This document shows positions 54,319 to 63,522 of a stretch of DNA of 64,000 nt, piece by piece. The stretch spans positions 62,001-126,000 of the forward strand of contig NZ_JOGX01000019.1 in NCBI RefSeq assembly GCF_000719555.1, given 5' to 3'. This DNA comes from Streptomyces sp. NRRL F-5727 (GTDB taxonomy: Bacteria; Actinomycetota; Actinomycetes; Streptomycetales; Streptomycetaceae). The notes under the pieces are model-generated. The model saw nothing but the letters and a program-made list of their open reading frames with translations. It was not told where the DNA came from and made no database searches. The first letter of the stretch is position 1; every line of letters starts with the position of its first letter. Both the position numbers and the translations under genes were made by a program.

Positions 54319-55182
54319 TCAGGGGCGGTCGATGCGGGTGAGGCGGCGGCGGAGGCGGGTCTCGTGGACGAGGCGGCCGACGAGGGCACTGCCGTAGACG
54401 ACGAAGCCGACGCCGACGAGCCAGGACTGCAGGACCAGGACGGTGCCGAACTGGCCGTAGGTGACGGCGTTGGAGGCGATCAGCGGGGAGAAGACGAGCT
54501 GGGAGAAGATCCGCAGCCCGAGGAGGCCCAGGGCGGTGAGGACGGCGCCGGGCAGGAGGGCGCGCCAGCGGATGCGGCCGCAGAGGAGGAAGCGCTGGGA
54601 CCACCAGAAGAAGAGGAAGGTGCCGACCAGGTCGCCGAGGGCCACGAGGACGGTGAGGGCGGCGGGGGCGTTTTCGGGGGCGGGGAAGGCGACGAAGAGG
54701 AGGAGGGCGGCGACGAGGACGGCGAGCCAGACGATGTGGCGCCACATGGTGTGCCAGCGGGCGGTGGGCAGGTCCCAGGCGCGTTCGTAGCCGGTCTGGA
54801 CGGCGGAGCCGAAGGTGACGCCGAAGGCGGCGAGGGCGGCGAGACCGAAGGCGGTGGTGCGCTGGAGGGCCTGGCCCGGCTGGCCGAAGAGGAGTTCGAC
54901 CTCTTCCTGGGAGACCTCGGTGACGCCGAGGCCCTGGATGAGCCAGCGGGCGAATCCCTGGCCGCGGGAGAGGTCGGCGGCGGCCACCACGATGAGGAGG
55001 GGGACGAGGGTGAGGAGGCTGAGGGCGGCGAACCCCATGGCGCGGTGCATGAGTTCCATCGCGCGGCCGCGGTTCCAGGCGAGCCCCACGGGTGATGCGA
55101 GCAGGCGGGCGCGCCAGCGCTGGAACGGGTGCGCGTGTTCGTGCGGCGGCTGGTCGCGCGGCGGACCGGGGATGGGGGGCAT
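54319..55182 (-). CDS. YihY/BrkB-family inner membrane protein
   Basis: 287 residues, six or so membrane segments starting at MGFAALSLLTLVPLLIVVAA. Family landmarks are the QTGYERAWD-like segment, the FLFFWWSQRFLL stretch and a C-terminal RLVHETRLRRR. The family was once annotated as RNase BN; its function remains unclear. It is convergent with the ABC permease (12 bp apart). Confidence 0.88.
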   Translation of the reverse strand: MPPIPGPPRDQPPHEHAHPFQRWRARLLASPVGLAWNRGRAMELMHRAMGFAALSLLTLVPLLIVVAAADLSRGQGFARWLIQGLGVTEVSQEEVELLFGQPGQALQRTTAFGLAALAAFGVTFGSAVQTGYERAWDLPTARWHTMWRHIVWLAVLVAALLLFVAFPAPENAPAALTVLVALGDLVGTFLFFWWSQRFLLCGRIRWRALLPGAVLTALGLLGLRIFSQLVFSPLIASNAVTYGQFGTVLVLQSWLVGVGFVVYGSALVGRLVHETRLRRRLTRIDRP

Positions 55183-55245
55183 GTCTGGTCCGGTACCCGC
55201 CGGGGGGTCGGGTCCCGCAGCGATGCGGCCGAACGGGTGGGGCGG

Positions 55246-55716
55246 TCAGGGCAGGCGGCGGGCGCCGGGGCCGGGGGTGACGGTGACCTCGCGGGCGGTG
55301 AGGACCTCGGCGTCGTCGCCGGCGCACTGGACGACGACCTGGACGGGGGCTCCGCAGGCGGTGTGGCGGATGTCGAGGGAGGGGCCCTCGGGGTCGCCGG
55401 TGTGGGTGTCGCCCCACTGTTTGAGGGCGAGCAGCACGGGCCAGAGGTCGATGCCCTTGGGGGTGAGCCGGTACTCGTGGCGGGTGCGGGTGCCGGGTTC
55501 CCGGTAGGGGACGCTGCGGAGCACTCCGGCGGCGACGAGTTTGCGGAGCCGGTCGGCGAGGACGGCTTCGGAGAGGCCGAGGTGGCGGCGGAAGTCGTCG
55601 TACCGGCGGACGCCGTTGAAGGCGTCGCGCAGGATGAGCAGGCTCCACTTCTCGCCCACGAGGTCCAGGGTGCGGCGGACCGAGCAGTTCTCGGTGTCCG
55701 TCTCCAGCCACTTCAT
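55246..55716 (-). CDS. HxlR-family transcriptional regulator
   Basis: 156 residues from the ATG at 55716. The HxlR winged helix is clear: CSVRRTLDLVGEKWSLLILRDAF near the N-terminus, LGLSEAVLADRLRKLVAAG as recognition helices and HEYRLTPKG in the wing. The C-terminal extension has two Cys residues. It is divergent from a PaaI-like thioesterase gene, its likely target. TAGAGT ends six bases before the ATG without a Shine-Dalgarno sequence, so the mRNA may be leaderless. Confidence 0.9.
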   Translation of the reverse strand: MKWLETDTENCSVRRTLDLVGEKWSLLILRDAFNGVRRYDDFRRHLGLSEAVLADRLRKLVAAGVLRSVPYREPGTRTRHEYRLTPKGIDLWPVLLALKQWGDTHTGDPEGPSLDIRHTACGAPVQVVVQCAGDDAEVLTAREVTVTPGPGARRLP

Positions 55717-55722
55717 CGTCAC

Positions 55723-55775
55723 ACTCTAGCCACCTGGCTGCGTCATTGACAGTCAGCCGACGCGGGGTCTAGCTT
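55723..55775. promoter_or_regulatory. Divergent promoters of HxlR and thioesterase genes
   Basis: Rightward: TTGACA (55746-55751), 18-bp spacer, TAGCTT (55770-55775). Leftward: -10 TAGAGT (55728-55723). The perfect TGAC-A-GTCA palindrome at 55747-55755 overlaps the rightward -35 and lies in the -35 region of the leftward promoter, a good place for HxlR to bind; this last point is inference. Confidence 0.6.
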
Positions 55776-55831
55776 CGCGGTACAGAGCCAGCCGTCGGGA
55801 CGGCGACGGGGAACGACGGAGCGGAGTGGTC

Positions 55832-56350
55832 ATGGGCAGGTCGCGCACGGTCGAGTGGGAGGACGCCGGGGCCACGGCACGGGCGGCGGCGTCGATGGCG
55901 GGGCTGGACTTCCTGCGCGAGATGATCGCGGGCCGGCTGCCGGGCCCGCCGATCGCGGCGCTGCTGGGGTTCTCACTGGAGGAGGTCGAGGACGGGCGGG
56001 CGGTCTTCGTCCTGGAGCCGGGCGAGGAGCACTACAACCCGATCGGCAGCGTGCACGGCGGGGTCTACGCCACGCTGCTCGACTCGGCGGCGGGGTGCGC
56101 GGTGCACACCACGCTGCCGCTGGGAACCGCGTACACCTCGCTCGACCTGGCGACCCGCTTCCTGCGGCCGATCACGATGGACACGGGCAAGGTGCGGGCC
56201 GTCGGCACGGTCATCTCGCGCGGGCGGCGCACCGCGCTGGCGGAGGCGGGGCTGTACGACGCGGAGGACCGTCTCCTCGCGCACGCCACCAGCACCTGCA
56301 TGCTCTTCCCGGTTCCCGGCCGGGAGACGGGCGAGGGCGCTCGCGCCTGA
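55832..56350 (+). CDS. PaaI-family hotdog thioesterase
   Basis: 172 residues from the ATG at 55832, with GGAG five bases upstream; a GTG at 55826 is possible but overlaps that site. Hotdog fold with EEHYNPIGSVHGGVYATLLDSAAG (catalytic HGG region) and YTSLDLATRFLRPI. It hydrolyses acyl- or aryl-CoA thioesters; the substrate is unknown. It is probably controlled by the divergent HxlR regulator. Confidence 0.9.
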   Translation: MGRSRTVEWEDAGATARAAASMAGLDFLREMIAGRLPGPPIAALLGFSLEEVEDGRAVFVLEPGEEHYNPIGSVHGGVYATLLDSAAGCAVHTTLPLGTAYTSLDLATRFLRPITMDTGKVRAVGTVISRGRRTALAEAGLYDAEDRLLAHATSTCMLFPVPGRETGEGARA

Positions 56351-56369
56351 GCCCCGCGCGCCGGTCCGG

Positions 56370-56735
56370 TCAGCGCCTGCCGACGGCCGGGCGGGCGCGG
56401 GTACACCGGTCAGGGGCCGCGTCGGGAGACGCGGTGGCCTGGAGGGCCGCGCTGACCAGGGTGGCGAGCAGGTCGATGTCGGAGCCCGCGTCGAGCCGGA
56501 CCGTCACCCAGCCGGAGCCGGCCCGGAGCCGTACCGCGGTCGAGTTCTGGAGGGCGGGCCGCAGCCGGGCGACCATCGCGCGGGTGAGGTGGACGTCGGC
56601 CTCGTGCTCGCCGTGGAAGTGGACGATCTCCTCCGTCGCCGTCCCGAGGCCGAGTTCGGCACCGCAGTGCGCACGGCCACGGATCAGCGAGGGCCAGCTC
56701 ATCAGACGTTCACTGGCATGCCTGGCCGTGTTCAT
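56370..56735 (-). CDS. Small luciferase-domain-like protein (DUF5519-like)
   Basis: 121 residues from the ATG at 56735. It resembles the short luciferase-domain proteins (DUF5519): EEIVHFHGEHEADVHLT, then SGWVTVRLDAGSDIDLLATL. No signal or membrane segment and no clear ribosome-binding site. Function unknown; the name reflects similarity, not light production. Confidence 0.65.
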   Translation of the reverse strand: MNTARHASERLMSWPSLIRGRAHCGAELGLGTATEEIVHFHGEHEADVHLTRAMVARLRPALQNSTAVRLRAGSGWVTVRLDAGSDIDLLATLVSAALQATASPDAAPDRCTRARPAVGRR

Positions 56736-56885
56736 ACGAGGAGCGTGCCGGGCCGCGGGGCGCGGCACAAGCGTCCTGGCGAAAGAATCCCGTCGAGGCC
56801 GGAAACCGACGTCCACAGAGGGCGAGATGACGACATGTCACCACCCTGGGTGGGAGGGACGAAGCGCTGTGTCACGGGCGGCGGC

Positions 56886-58004
56886 TCAGCCCGCCGGACG
56901 GACCCTGACACGGGCCGCGAGGACGGCGACGTCGTCCTCGGCGTGATGGGCGTCGAGTCGGCCGAGAACCTCGTCGACGACCTGTTCGGGTCCGGGTTCC
57001 GGCGGCAGCCGCAGTCCGGCCAGCCGGGCCAGCGAGGCGTCGATGTCCTCGCCCCGGCGCTCGACCAGGCCGTCGGTGAAGAGCAGCAGAGTGTCGCCCT
57101 GCCCGAGGGCGCGGGTGGCCGGCTCGTAGCCGCCGACGCCGGTGCCGAGCGGCGGGCCGACGGGCAGCTCCACCAGCTCGGCCGAGCCGTCCGGGCCGAA
57201 GACCGCGGGCGGGAGGTGGCCGGCGCTGGCGAAGGTGGCGGTGCCGCGCCCGGGGTCCACCCGGACCAGCAGACAGGTCGCGGGGCGGCGGGCGCCGTCC
57301 TCGGCGACGACCGCGTCCAGGTGGCGCAGCACCCGGTGCGGCGGGAGATCGGTGGCGGCGACCTCGCGGAGCGCCGAGCGGTAGGCGTTCATGTCGACGG
57401 CCGCTTCGAGCCCGTGGCCCATGACGTCGCCGACGACGAGCAGGCTGCGGCCGAAGTGGAGCCGTACCGTCTCGAACCAGTCGCCGCCGACCAGGGTACG
57501 CGGCCCGGCCGGCAGATAGCGGCCGGCGATCTCCAGGTTGGGGTGGGGCCGACCGGGTTCCGCGACGAGGGCCCGCTGGAGGTGGAGGGCGACGTCCTCG
57601 GTGGCGGCGAGCCGCCGGGCGTGCCGGATGTGGCGGGCCGCGAGCCGTGCGGCCTGCCGCAGCAGCACGAGGTCGTCGTCGGTGTACGGGGGCGCGGCGC
57701 GGGTGAGGGTGACGGCGCCCAGGGGCCGCTCGCGGTCCACGGCGAGCGGGACGGTGAGCGTGGGGAGGGCCGGCGGGGCGGCGGGGGCCGGCGGGGTGGC
57801 GTCCGGGCCGGAGCGCTCGCCCTTGGCGGGCGTCAGCTCGATGGTGGCGGTGCCGCCCGGGTGGCGGGCGAGGAAGGCGGTGAGTTCGCGGCAGGTCATG
57901 GCCTCGTCGAGCGTGGTGCCGATCCGGCCGATCGCCGTCTCCAGAGCGGCCGGCAGGCGCCGCTCGGCCGCACCCCGTTCCGCTCGCTCCGCGCTCTCCG
58001 CCAC
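56886..58004 (-). CDS. SpoIIE-type protein phosphatase with degenerate GAF domain
   Basis: 372 residues from a GTG at 58004 with GGAGG four bases upstream; an ATG at 58061 without such a site is the alternative. Residues about 15-160 resemble a GAF domain. The PP2C domain follows with metal-binding VGGDWFETV, GDVMGHGLEAAVDM, SAGHLPP and [16 protein letters not shown]. It is one of three such phosphatases in the last 18 kb of the window. It lies divergent from the MoxR-VWA pair. Confidence 0.9.
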   Translation of the reverse strand: MAESAERAERGAAERRLPAALETAIGRIGTTLDEAMTCRELTAFLARHPGGTATIELTPAKGERSGPDATPPAPAAPPALPTLTVPLAVDRERPLGAVTLTRAAPPYTDDDLVLLRQAARLAARHIRHARRLAATEDVALHLQRALVAEPGRPHPNLEIAGRYLPAGPRTLVGGDWFETVRLHFGRSLLVVGDVMGHGLEAAVDMNAYRSALREVAATDLPPHRVLRHLDAVVAEDGARRPATCLLVRVDPGRGTATFASAGHLPPAVFGPDGSAELVELPVGPPLGTGVGGYEPATRALGQGDTLLLFTDGLVERRGEDIDASLARLAGLRLPPEPGPEQVVDEVLGRLDAHHAEDDVAVLAARVRVRPAG

Positions 58005-58192
58005 GACACCTCCACCGCCGTGCGGCCACCGGGCGGGCGGTGGGCGCCCGCTCACCCCCATTGCACCAGCGGGCGCCGTCCCGCGCGCGGTACGCGGCCG
58101 CGGGGGAACGGTTGTGCGGTGATGCGGGATCTGATCAAGTACGACCAGAGGCTACCGGCCGGTACGACACTTCGCTCCCTGGGGGGACTGCC

Positions 58193-59062
58193 ATGACGAA
58201 CGGGTTCTTCGGCTCCGTCGACGAGGTCGCCGAGCGGCTCGCCGCGACCGGATACCTGGCCTCCCCCGCCATCGCCACCACGGTCTTCCTCGCCGACCGG
58301 CTGGGCAAGCCGCTCCTGGTCGAGGGCCCCGCGGGGGTCGGCAAGACGCAGCTGGCCAAGGCCGTGACGGAGGCGACCGGCGCCCGGCTCGTCCGGCTCC
58401 AGTGCTACGAGGGTGTGGACGAGTCCCGGGCGCTGTACGAGTGGAACCACGCCAAGCAGCTGCTGCGGATCACGGCCGGGCGCGGCGAGTCCTGGGACGA
58501 GACCCGCACCGACATCTTCAGCGAGGAGTTCCTGCTCCCCCGGCCGCTGCTGACCGCGATCCGGTCCGAGGAGCCGACCGTGCTGCTCGTCGACGAGACC
58601 GACAAGGCCGACGTCGAGGTGGAGGGCCTGCTCCTGGAGGTCCTCGGCGACTTCCAGGTCACCGTGCCCGAGCTGGGGACCATCACCGCGACTCGGCGCC
58701 CCTTCACGGTCCTCACCTCCAACGCCAGCCGCGAGCTGTCCGAGGCGCTGCGGCGGCGCTGTCTCTTCCTGCACATCGGCTTCCCGGAGGAGGAGCTGGA
58801 GCGCCGGATCGTCACGCTCAAGGTCCCCGGCCTCGACGCGGCCCTCGCCGCCTCGGTCGTCCGGACCGTGGGCGCGCTGCGCGCCATGGACCTGCGGAAG
58901 GTGCCGTCGGTCTCGGAGACCATCGACTGGGCGCGGACGCTGCTCGCGCTCGGCGCCGAGCGGCTGGACGAGCGGGTGGTCCGGGAGACCCTGGGCGTGC
59001 TGCTCAAGCACCAGGACGACATCGTGCGGGCCGGGGCCAAGCTCGACCTGGACGCGGTGTGA
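58193..59062 (+). CDS. MoxR-type AAA ATPase
   Basis: 289 residues from an ATG at 58193 with GGGGGGA upstream. Walker A GPAGVGKT (45-52), Walker B VLLVDETDKAD, sensor TSNASRELSEALRRRC. MoxR ATPases act as chaperones that remodel or mature protein complexes together with a VWA partner. The partner gene follows with a GTGA overlap. The pair resembles CoxD/CoxE of carbon monoxide dehydrogenase clusters, but no CO dehydrogenase genes are here. Confidence 0.92.
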   Translation: MTNGFFGSVDEVAERLAATGYLASPAIATTVFLADRLGKPLLVEGPAGVGKTQLAKAVTEATGARLVRLQCYEGVDESRALYEWNHAKQLLRITAGRGESWDETRTDIFSEEFLLPRPLLTAIRSEEPTVLLVDETDKADVEVEGLLLEVLGDFQVTVPELGTITATRRPFTVLTSNASRELSEALRRRCLFLHIGFPEEELERRIVTLKVPGLDAALAASVVRTVGALRAMDLRKVPSVSETIDWARTLLALGAERLDERVVRETLGVLLKHQDDIVRAGAKLDLDAV

Positions 59063-60456
59063 GCGGCGACGGCACCGCCTCGGCGACCGCCGAGGGGCCC
59101 GTCGCGCGGCTGACCGGGCTGGTGGCGGCGCTGCGCGACCACGGCTTCGGGATCGGCACCGGCGAGACCGTCGACGCCGGGCTCGCGCTCGAAGCGGTCG
59201 GGTTCGCCGACCGGGAGCGGATGCGGGAGGCGCTCGCCGCGACCCTGCTGCACGGCGAACGGCAGCGACCCGTCTTCGACCGGGTCTTCGACCTGTACTT
59301 CCCCGCGCTGGTCACCGGCCCCGGGCGGCGCGAGGAGGAGCCCGGCGACGCCGCCGCCCTGGCCGGGCTGCGGACGCGGGTCGCGGAGGCGCTCGCCGCC
59401 GGCGACACCGCCCTCCTGGACCGGCTGGCGGCCGAGGCGGTCGCCGGATTCGGCGGTTACGGCTCCGGCCCCGGGACCGACGGCTGGTCCTCGTACCAGA
59501 CGCTCTCCCGGCTGCGCCCCGAGACCCTGCTCGCCCGGGTGCGTGCCGCGCGCGCGGTGGACGGCGAGGATCCCGCGTTCACCGACCGGCTGCTCGACGA
59601 CGAGATCCGGCGGGCGATCGAGGGCTTCCGGGAGCGGGTGCGGACCGAGGCGCGGCGCCGGGTCGCCGAGCGGCAGGGGCGTGACCGAGTGGCCCGGCGG
59701 GCCGTGGCCGGGACGGCGGACCGGGTGGACTTCCTGCTGGCCGGCCGCGAGCAGCTGGACGAGCTGCGCCGCACGGTGCGGCCGCTGGCGCGGAAGCTGG
59801 CCACCCGGCTCGCGGCCCGCAGGCGCCGGGCCGCGCGCGGCGAGATCGATCTGCGCAGGACGCTCCGGGGATCGCTGTCCACCGGCGGCGTGCCGCTGCG
59901 GCCGGTGCTGCGCCGGCGCCGTCCCGGCCGCCCGGAGCTGGTGCTGCTGTGCGACGTCTCCGGGTCGGTGGCCGGGTTCGCGCAGTTCACGATGGAGCTG
60001 GTGCAGGCGCTGCACGACCAGTTCAGCCGGGTCCGGGTCTTCGCCTTCGTCAACCGGGTCGACGAGGTCACCGGCCTCCTGGCGCGGGGTGCGGCGGACC
60101 CGGCGGGGCTCGGCGAGCGGATCCGCGCGGAGGCCCGGCTGACCGGCTGGCACGGCCAGAGCGACTACGGGACGGCGCTGGACGAGTTCGTCGAGCGGTA
60201 CGCGGACGCGCTCGGCCCCCGCACGGTCGTCTTCGTCCTCGGCGACGCCCGCACCAACCAGGCCGACCCCCGTACGGAATCCCTGCGGCTGATCGCGGAG
60301 CGCGCCCGCCGGGTGCACTGGCTCAACCCGGAGCAGCCGGCGCTGTGGGGCACGGGCGACTCGGTGGCCCCGCTGTACGCGGAGCTGGTCGACATGCGGC
60401 CCTGCCGCAACGCCCGTCAGCTGGGCGAACTCGTCGGACGTCTGCTCCCGGTCTGA
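59059..60456 (+). CDS. VWA-domain protein (CoxE-like), MoxR partner
   Basis: 465 residues from a GTG at 59059 that overlaps the MoxR stop. The N-terminal two thirds is helical and charged. The C-terminal VWA domain (about 290-465) has the MIDAS metal motif DVSGS and LGDARTNQADPR. It should bind metal and a client protein and work with the MoxR ATPase. The client is not evident from the neighbours. Confidence 0.9.
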   Translation: MSGDGTASATAEGPVARLTGLVAALRDHGFGIGTGETVDAGLALEAVGFADRERMREALAATLLHGERQRPVFDRVFDLYFPALVTGPGRREEEPGDAAALAGLRTRVAEALAAGDTALLDRLAAEAVAGFGGYGSGPGTDGWSSYQTLSRLRPETLLARVRAARAVDGEDPAFTDRLLDDEIRRAIEGFRERVRTEARRRVAERQGRDRVARRAVAGTADRVDFLLAGREQLDELRRTVRPLARKLATRLAARRRRAARGEIDLRRTLRGSLSTGGVPLRPVLRRRRPGRPELVLLCDVSGSVAGFAQFTMELVQALHDQFSRVRVFAFVNRVDEVTGLLARGAADPAGLGERIRAEARLTGWHGQSDYGTALDEFVERYADALGPRTVVFVLGDARTNQADPRTESLRLIAERARRVHWLNPEQPALWGTGDSVAPLYAELVDMRPCRNARQLGELVGRLLPV

Positions 60457-60508
60457 CCGCGCACCCACGCCACGGGCGGGCCGTTCCCGCCCGTGGCACG
60501 ATCGGCGC

Positions 60509-60721
60509 ATGGCCACGACCGGATCCGACCGCCCCGAGACCGACCTCCCGCGCGGCATCGGCGCGCCCGCGACCCGCGCCCTGGTCGCCGCCGGCTACAC
60601 CCGGCTCGACCAGCTCGCGGGCGTTCCCGCGGCCGAGCTCGCCGCGCTGCACGGCGTGGGCCCCAAGGCCCTGCGGGTGCTCGGCGAGGCGCTGGCCGAG
60701 CGCGGCAGCGCCCTCGGCTGA
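60509..60721 (+). CDS. Small helix-hairpin-helix protein
   Basis: 70 residues. Two HhH motifs with IGAPATRALVAAGY and LHGVGPKALRVLGEAL, as in DNA-binding or DNA-repair accessory proteins. It is common in Streptomyces as a stand-alone small gene. No specific role is visible. Confidence 0.75.
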   Translation: MATTGSDRPETDLPRGIGAPATRALVAAGYTRLDQLAGVPAAELAALHGVGPKALRVLGEALAERGSALG

Positions 60722-60805
60722 CCACGGCCCGTCCCCGCGCCGCCGCTCCCCGCCCCCGCGGTCCTGGCTGTACGGTCCCGGGGCGGGCGAACTAGCGTGG
60801 GGTCC

Positions 60806-61393
60806 ATGGAACTCCTGGGAGACATCACCCCCGACCGTCCGCTGCTCGTCCTCGCCGTCAAGGAGGAGGCGCAGTTCTTCGACACCTCGCTGCCCGTGCT
60901 CCTCACCGGAATGGGCAAGGTGAACGCGGCGACCGCGCTCGCCACGGTCCTGGGCCGCGGCCCGCGTCCCTCGGGCGTCGTCAACCTCGGCACCGCCGGC
61001 GCCCTGCGCCCCGAGTGGACGGGCACCCACGTCGTCGGCACGGTGCTCCAGCACGACCTGGACGGCGAACTGCTCGCGACGCTGACCGGCGAGACGTACG
61101 GGGCGCCGATCGCGCTCCCCGACGGCGGTGACGTGGTCCTCGCCACCGGGGACGCGTTCATCTCCGACGAGGCCGCCCGCGCCCGGCTCGCCGCGCGGGC
61201 GCCGCTGGTCGACATGGAGGGCTACGCCCTCGCCGCCGCCGCGGAGCGGGCCGGGGTGCCGCTGCGGATCGTGAAGCACGTGAGCGACGAGGCCGGCGAC
61301 GGCGCCGACCGCACCTGGCGCGACTCCGTCGCCGCCTGCTCCCGCGAGCTGGCCGCCTGGGCGGCGGCCAACATCCCGGCGTACCACGGCTGA
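60806..61393 (+). CDS. Nucleosidase, MTA/SAH nucleosidase-like
   Basis: 195 residues from the ATG at 60806. Phosphorylase/nucleosidase fold: LTGMGKVNAATALA near the N-terminus, NLGTAGALRP, and the purine-binding VDMEGYALAAAAE with a catalytic Asp in KHVSDEAGD. It is short for MtnN but fits the actinobacterial nucleosidase group. TAGCGT ends seven bases upstream and no clear Shine-Dalgarno sequence is present, which suggests a leaderless mRNA. Confidence 0.82.
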   Translation: MELLGDITPDRPLLVLAVKEEAQFFDTSLPVLLTGMGKVNAATALATVLGRGPRPSGVVNLGTAGALRPEWTGTHVVGTVLQHDLDGELLATLTGETYGAPIALPDGGDVVLATGDAFISDEAARARLAARAPLVDMEGYALAAAAERAGVPLRIVKHVSDEAGDGADRTWRDSVAACSRELAAWAAANIPAYHG

Positions 61394-61459
61394 CCGGCGT
61401 ACCGCGCCTGACCGGCGTGACCGACGCCGACCGCGTACCCCGCCTGACCTCGGGCGGGC

Positions 61460-63346
61460 TCAGCCGAGGGGGAGTTCCAGGAAGGACGGGGTCCCGGGCG
61501 GCGAGCCCAGCTCGGTCTGCGTCCAGGTGACGGAGGCGTCCCCGTACAGCGGGTCCTTGCTGTCGACGACGAGCATCAGGCGGTGCCCGGCGGGGATGTC
61601 GTACGCGGCCGCCTGGAGGTTCCAGGTGACGGTGGTGTCCTGGTCGGCCGTCAGGTCGTAGGCGTTCAGCGGCTCGTGGGTGATGATGCGCGCCGTGTCG
61701 TCCTCCGCCACGTCGAAGAGGTGGGCGATGAGCCCGGCCGAGGTGACGGTGGAGCGGACGGTGAGGCGGAGCCGGGGGACGCCCCGGACGCGGCGGCCGA
61801 CGGGGCCGCCGTCGGCCGGGACGAGGGGTTCGGTGGTCCAGGCGAGGGCGTGCCGCCGGTCGATCTTGCGGATGTCGTAGATCTTGGGGTTGCCCTTCCA
61901 CTCGGCCTGCCCGGTGCGGAGCGGTTCGCCCATCGCGGTGGCCTCGGTGTCGACGCCGGCGAGGAAGGTGCGGCGCCAGCCGGTGGTCTCCGCGTCCGCG
62001 TCCGCCGGGACGAGCCGGCCGTCGGCGCCGCCCGCGCCGTCGCCGGTGAGGCCCAGGACCTCGTGGCCCACGGTGACGTCCTGCCAGGTGGGGCGGGACT
62101 CGCGGACGGCCGGTTCGACGATCCGCCGGGCGCCGGTGGGCCGCCCGGTGACCGGGTCGAGGGCGGGCTCGGTGACGTAGGTGAACATCACCTGGCCGCA
62201 GACCTCGTCCCACTCCTCCACGCCGTTGCGCTCGCCCTTCAGGTGGTGGTCGAGCCAGGCGTACGCCTCGTCGAGCACCGGGTCGGGCGCGCCGGGCGAC
62301 GTGCCGAGCAGGCCGGCGCCCTCGGGGGCGGCGTGGTCGCCGATCCACAGGTTGAGCCGCTTGGGGACGCGGAGCCGGTCGAAGGTGTCGACGGCCTCGT
62401 TGACCGCGAAGAGGCTCTCGTGCCAGGTGTTCGAGTAGAAGGTGGGGGTGCCGTGGTCGTCGGTGAGGTCGGTGTACGTCCGCGGTGAGCGCCGCTCGCC
62501 CCAGCGGACGACGTCGTGGAGGTTCCGGTCGTTCAGGAAGTCGTCGAGGATCCGCCGGTTCTCGTCGTCGAACTTCTCCTCCACGGGTCCGCCGGTGAAG
62601 CCGATGAGCGCCTTCACCGCGGCGAGGTGGCGGGTCCTGTTCTCGTAGAGGCTGGTGGCGAGGTCGCCCCAGGTGCTGAGGGCGACGACGGCGGCGACGC
62701 GTTCGTCGTGCGCGGCGACGAGCTGGCTGATGCCGGAGCCGTAGGACTCGCCCAGGAAGCCGATGGCGGAGGGGGCGAAGCGTTCGACGCCGAAGTCGAC
62801 GAGGGTGGAGCCGTCGGCCACGTCGTGCGGGCCGGCCACGTCGACGTATCCCTCGGAGGTGGTGGGAAGGCCGGGGATGCCGAGGCCGCGCGGGGTGTAG
62901 GCGAGGACGTGGTAGCCGCGCAGGGCGAGGGCGAGGTACGCGCCGGGGAACAGGCCCCAGCCGAAGGGGGTCCAGCCGGACGGGACGACGACGAGGGGGT
63001 GCGGGCCGGGGGCGAGCTGCTGGAGGCTGAAGGCGGAGAGGCGATGGCCGTCGGTGGTCTCGACGCGGTGGTAGCCCGGCAGCGCGAGGCCGCGCACCCG
63101 GTCGATCCGGTCGGCGAGCGCTCCGGGGAGCTGTCCGTCCGGCGGCGGCCCGTCGGTGAGGAGGGCGGTGACGACGGTCTGGCCGAACCGGACGGCCTCG
63201 GGGTGGACGGTGCCGCCGGAGGCCCAGAGGCCGTCGGCCGCGACGCGCTCCGTGTCGGCCTCGGTGAAGGTGGTCCTGAGCCCGGGGAATCCCGGGAACT
63301 CCTCGGACGAGCCGTCGGTGGTGGCGTGGGGCTGGGGCACGTGCAC
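61460..63346 (-). CDS. CocE/NonD-type (X-Pro dipeptidyl-peptidase S15) hydrolase
   Basis: 628 residues from a GTG at 63346 with GAGAGGA upstream; a second GTG six bases downstream is possible. The N-terminal half is an alpha/beta hydrolase with nucleophile Ser in FLGESYGSG, then WIGDHAAPE and LDHHLKGE. The C-terminal jelly-roll (PepX_C/CocE C-domain) ends the protein (TTVTWNLQAAAYDIPAGHRL). No signal peptide. The family includes cocaine esterase and X-Pro peptidases; the substrate is unknown. Confidence 0.88.
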   Translation of the reverse strand: MHVPQPHATTDGSSEEFPGFPGLRTTFTEADTERVAADGLWASGGTVHPEAVRFGQTVVTALLTDGPPPDGQLPGALADRIDRVRGLALPGYHRVETTDGHRLSAFSLQQLAPGPHPLVVVPSGWTPFGWGLFPGAYLALALRGYHVLAYTPRGLGIPGLPTTSEGYVDVAGPHDVADGSTLVDFGVERFAPSAIGFLGESYGSGISQLVAAHDERVAAVVALSTWGDLATSLYENRTRHLAAVKALIGFTGGPVEEKFDDENRRILDDFLNDRNLHDVVRWGERRSPRTYTDLTDDHGTPTFYSNTWHESLFAVNEAVDTFDRLRVPKRLNLWIGDHAAPEGAGLLGTSPGAPDPVLDEAYAWLDHHLKGERNGVEEWDEVCGQVMFTYVTEPALDPVTGRPTGARRIVEPAVRESRPTWQDVTVGHEVLGLTGDGAGGADGRLVPADADAETTGWRRTFLAGVDTEATAMGEPLRTGQAEWKGNPKIYDIRKIDRRHALAWTTEPLVPADGGPVGRRVRGVPRLRLTVRSTVTSAGLIAHLFDVAEDDTARIITHEPLNAYDLTADQDTTVTWNLQAAAYDIPAGHRLMLVVDSKDPLYGDASVTWTQTELGSPPGTPSFLELPLG

Positions 63347-63522
63347 CCGTTCCTCTCGACTGGGGTGTGACCGTCCGTCATGCGGACGCACGCAAGCCTC
63401 ACGTATCGGGAAGGGAGCGGCCAGAGCGCACGAAGGGCGCACGGATCACGCAACGGGGTGGGAACGACCCGGGCCGCCTCGAACTCGACGTTTGGGAGCG
63501 GACGGAGCCGTTCCGGACGCGG

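Noticed and set aside
58193..60456. Part of a carbon monoxide dehydrogenase cluster
   Set aside because: No large, medium or small CO dehydrogenase subunit genes occur in the window, and MoxR-VWA pairs serve many systems.
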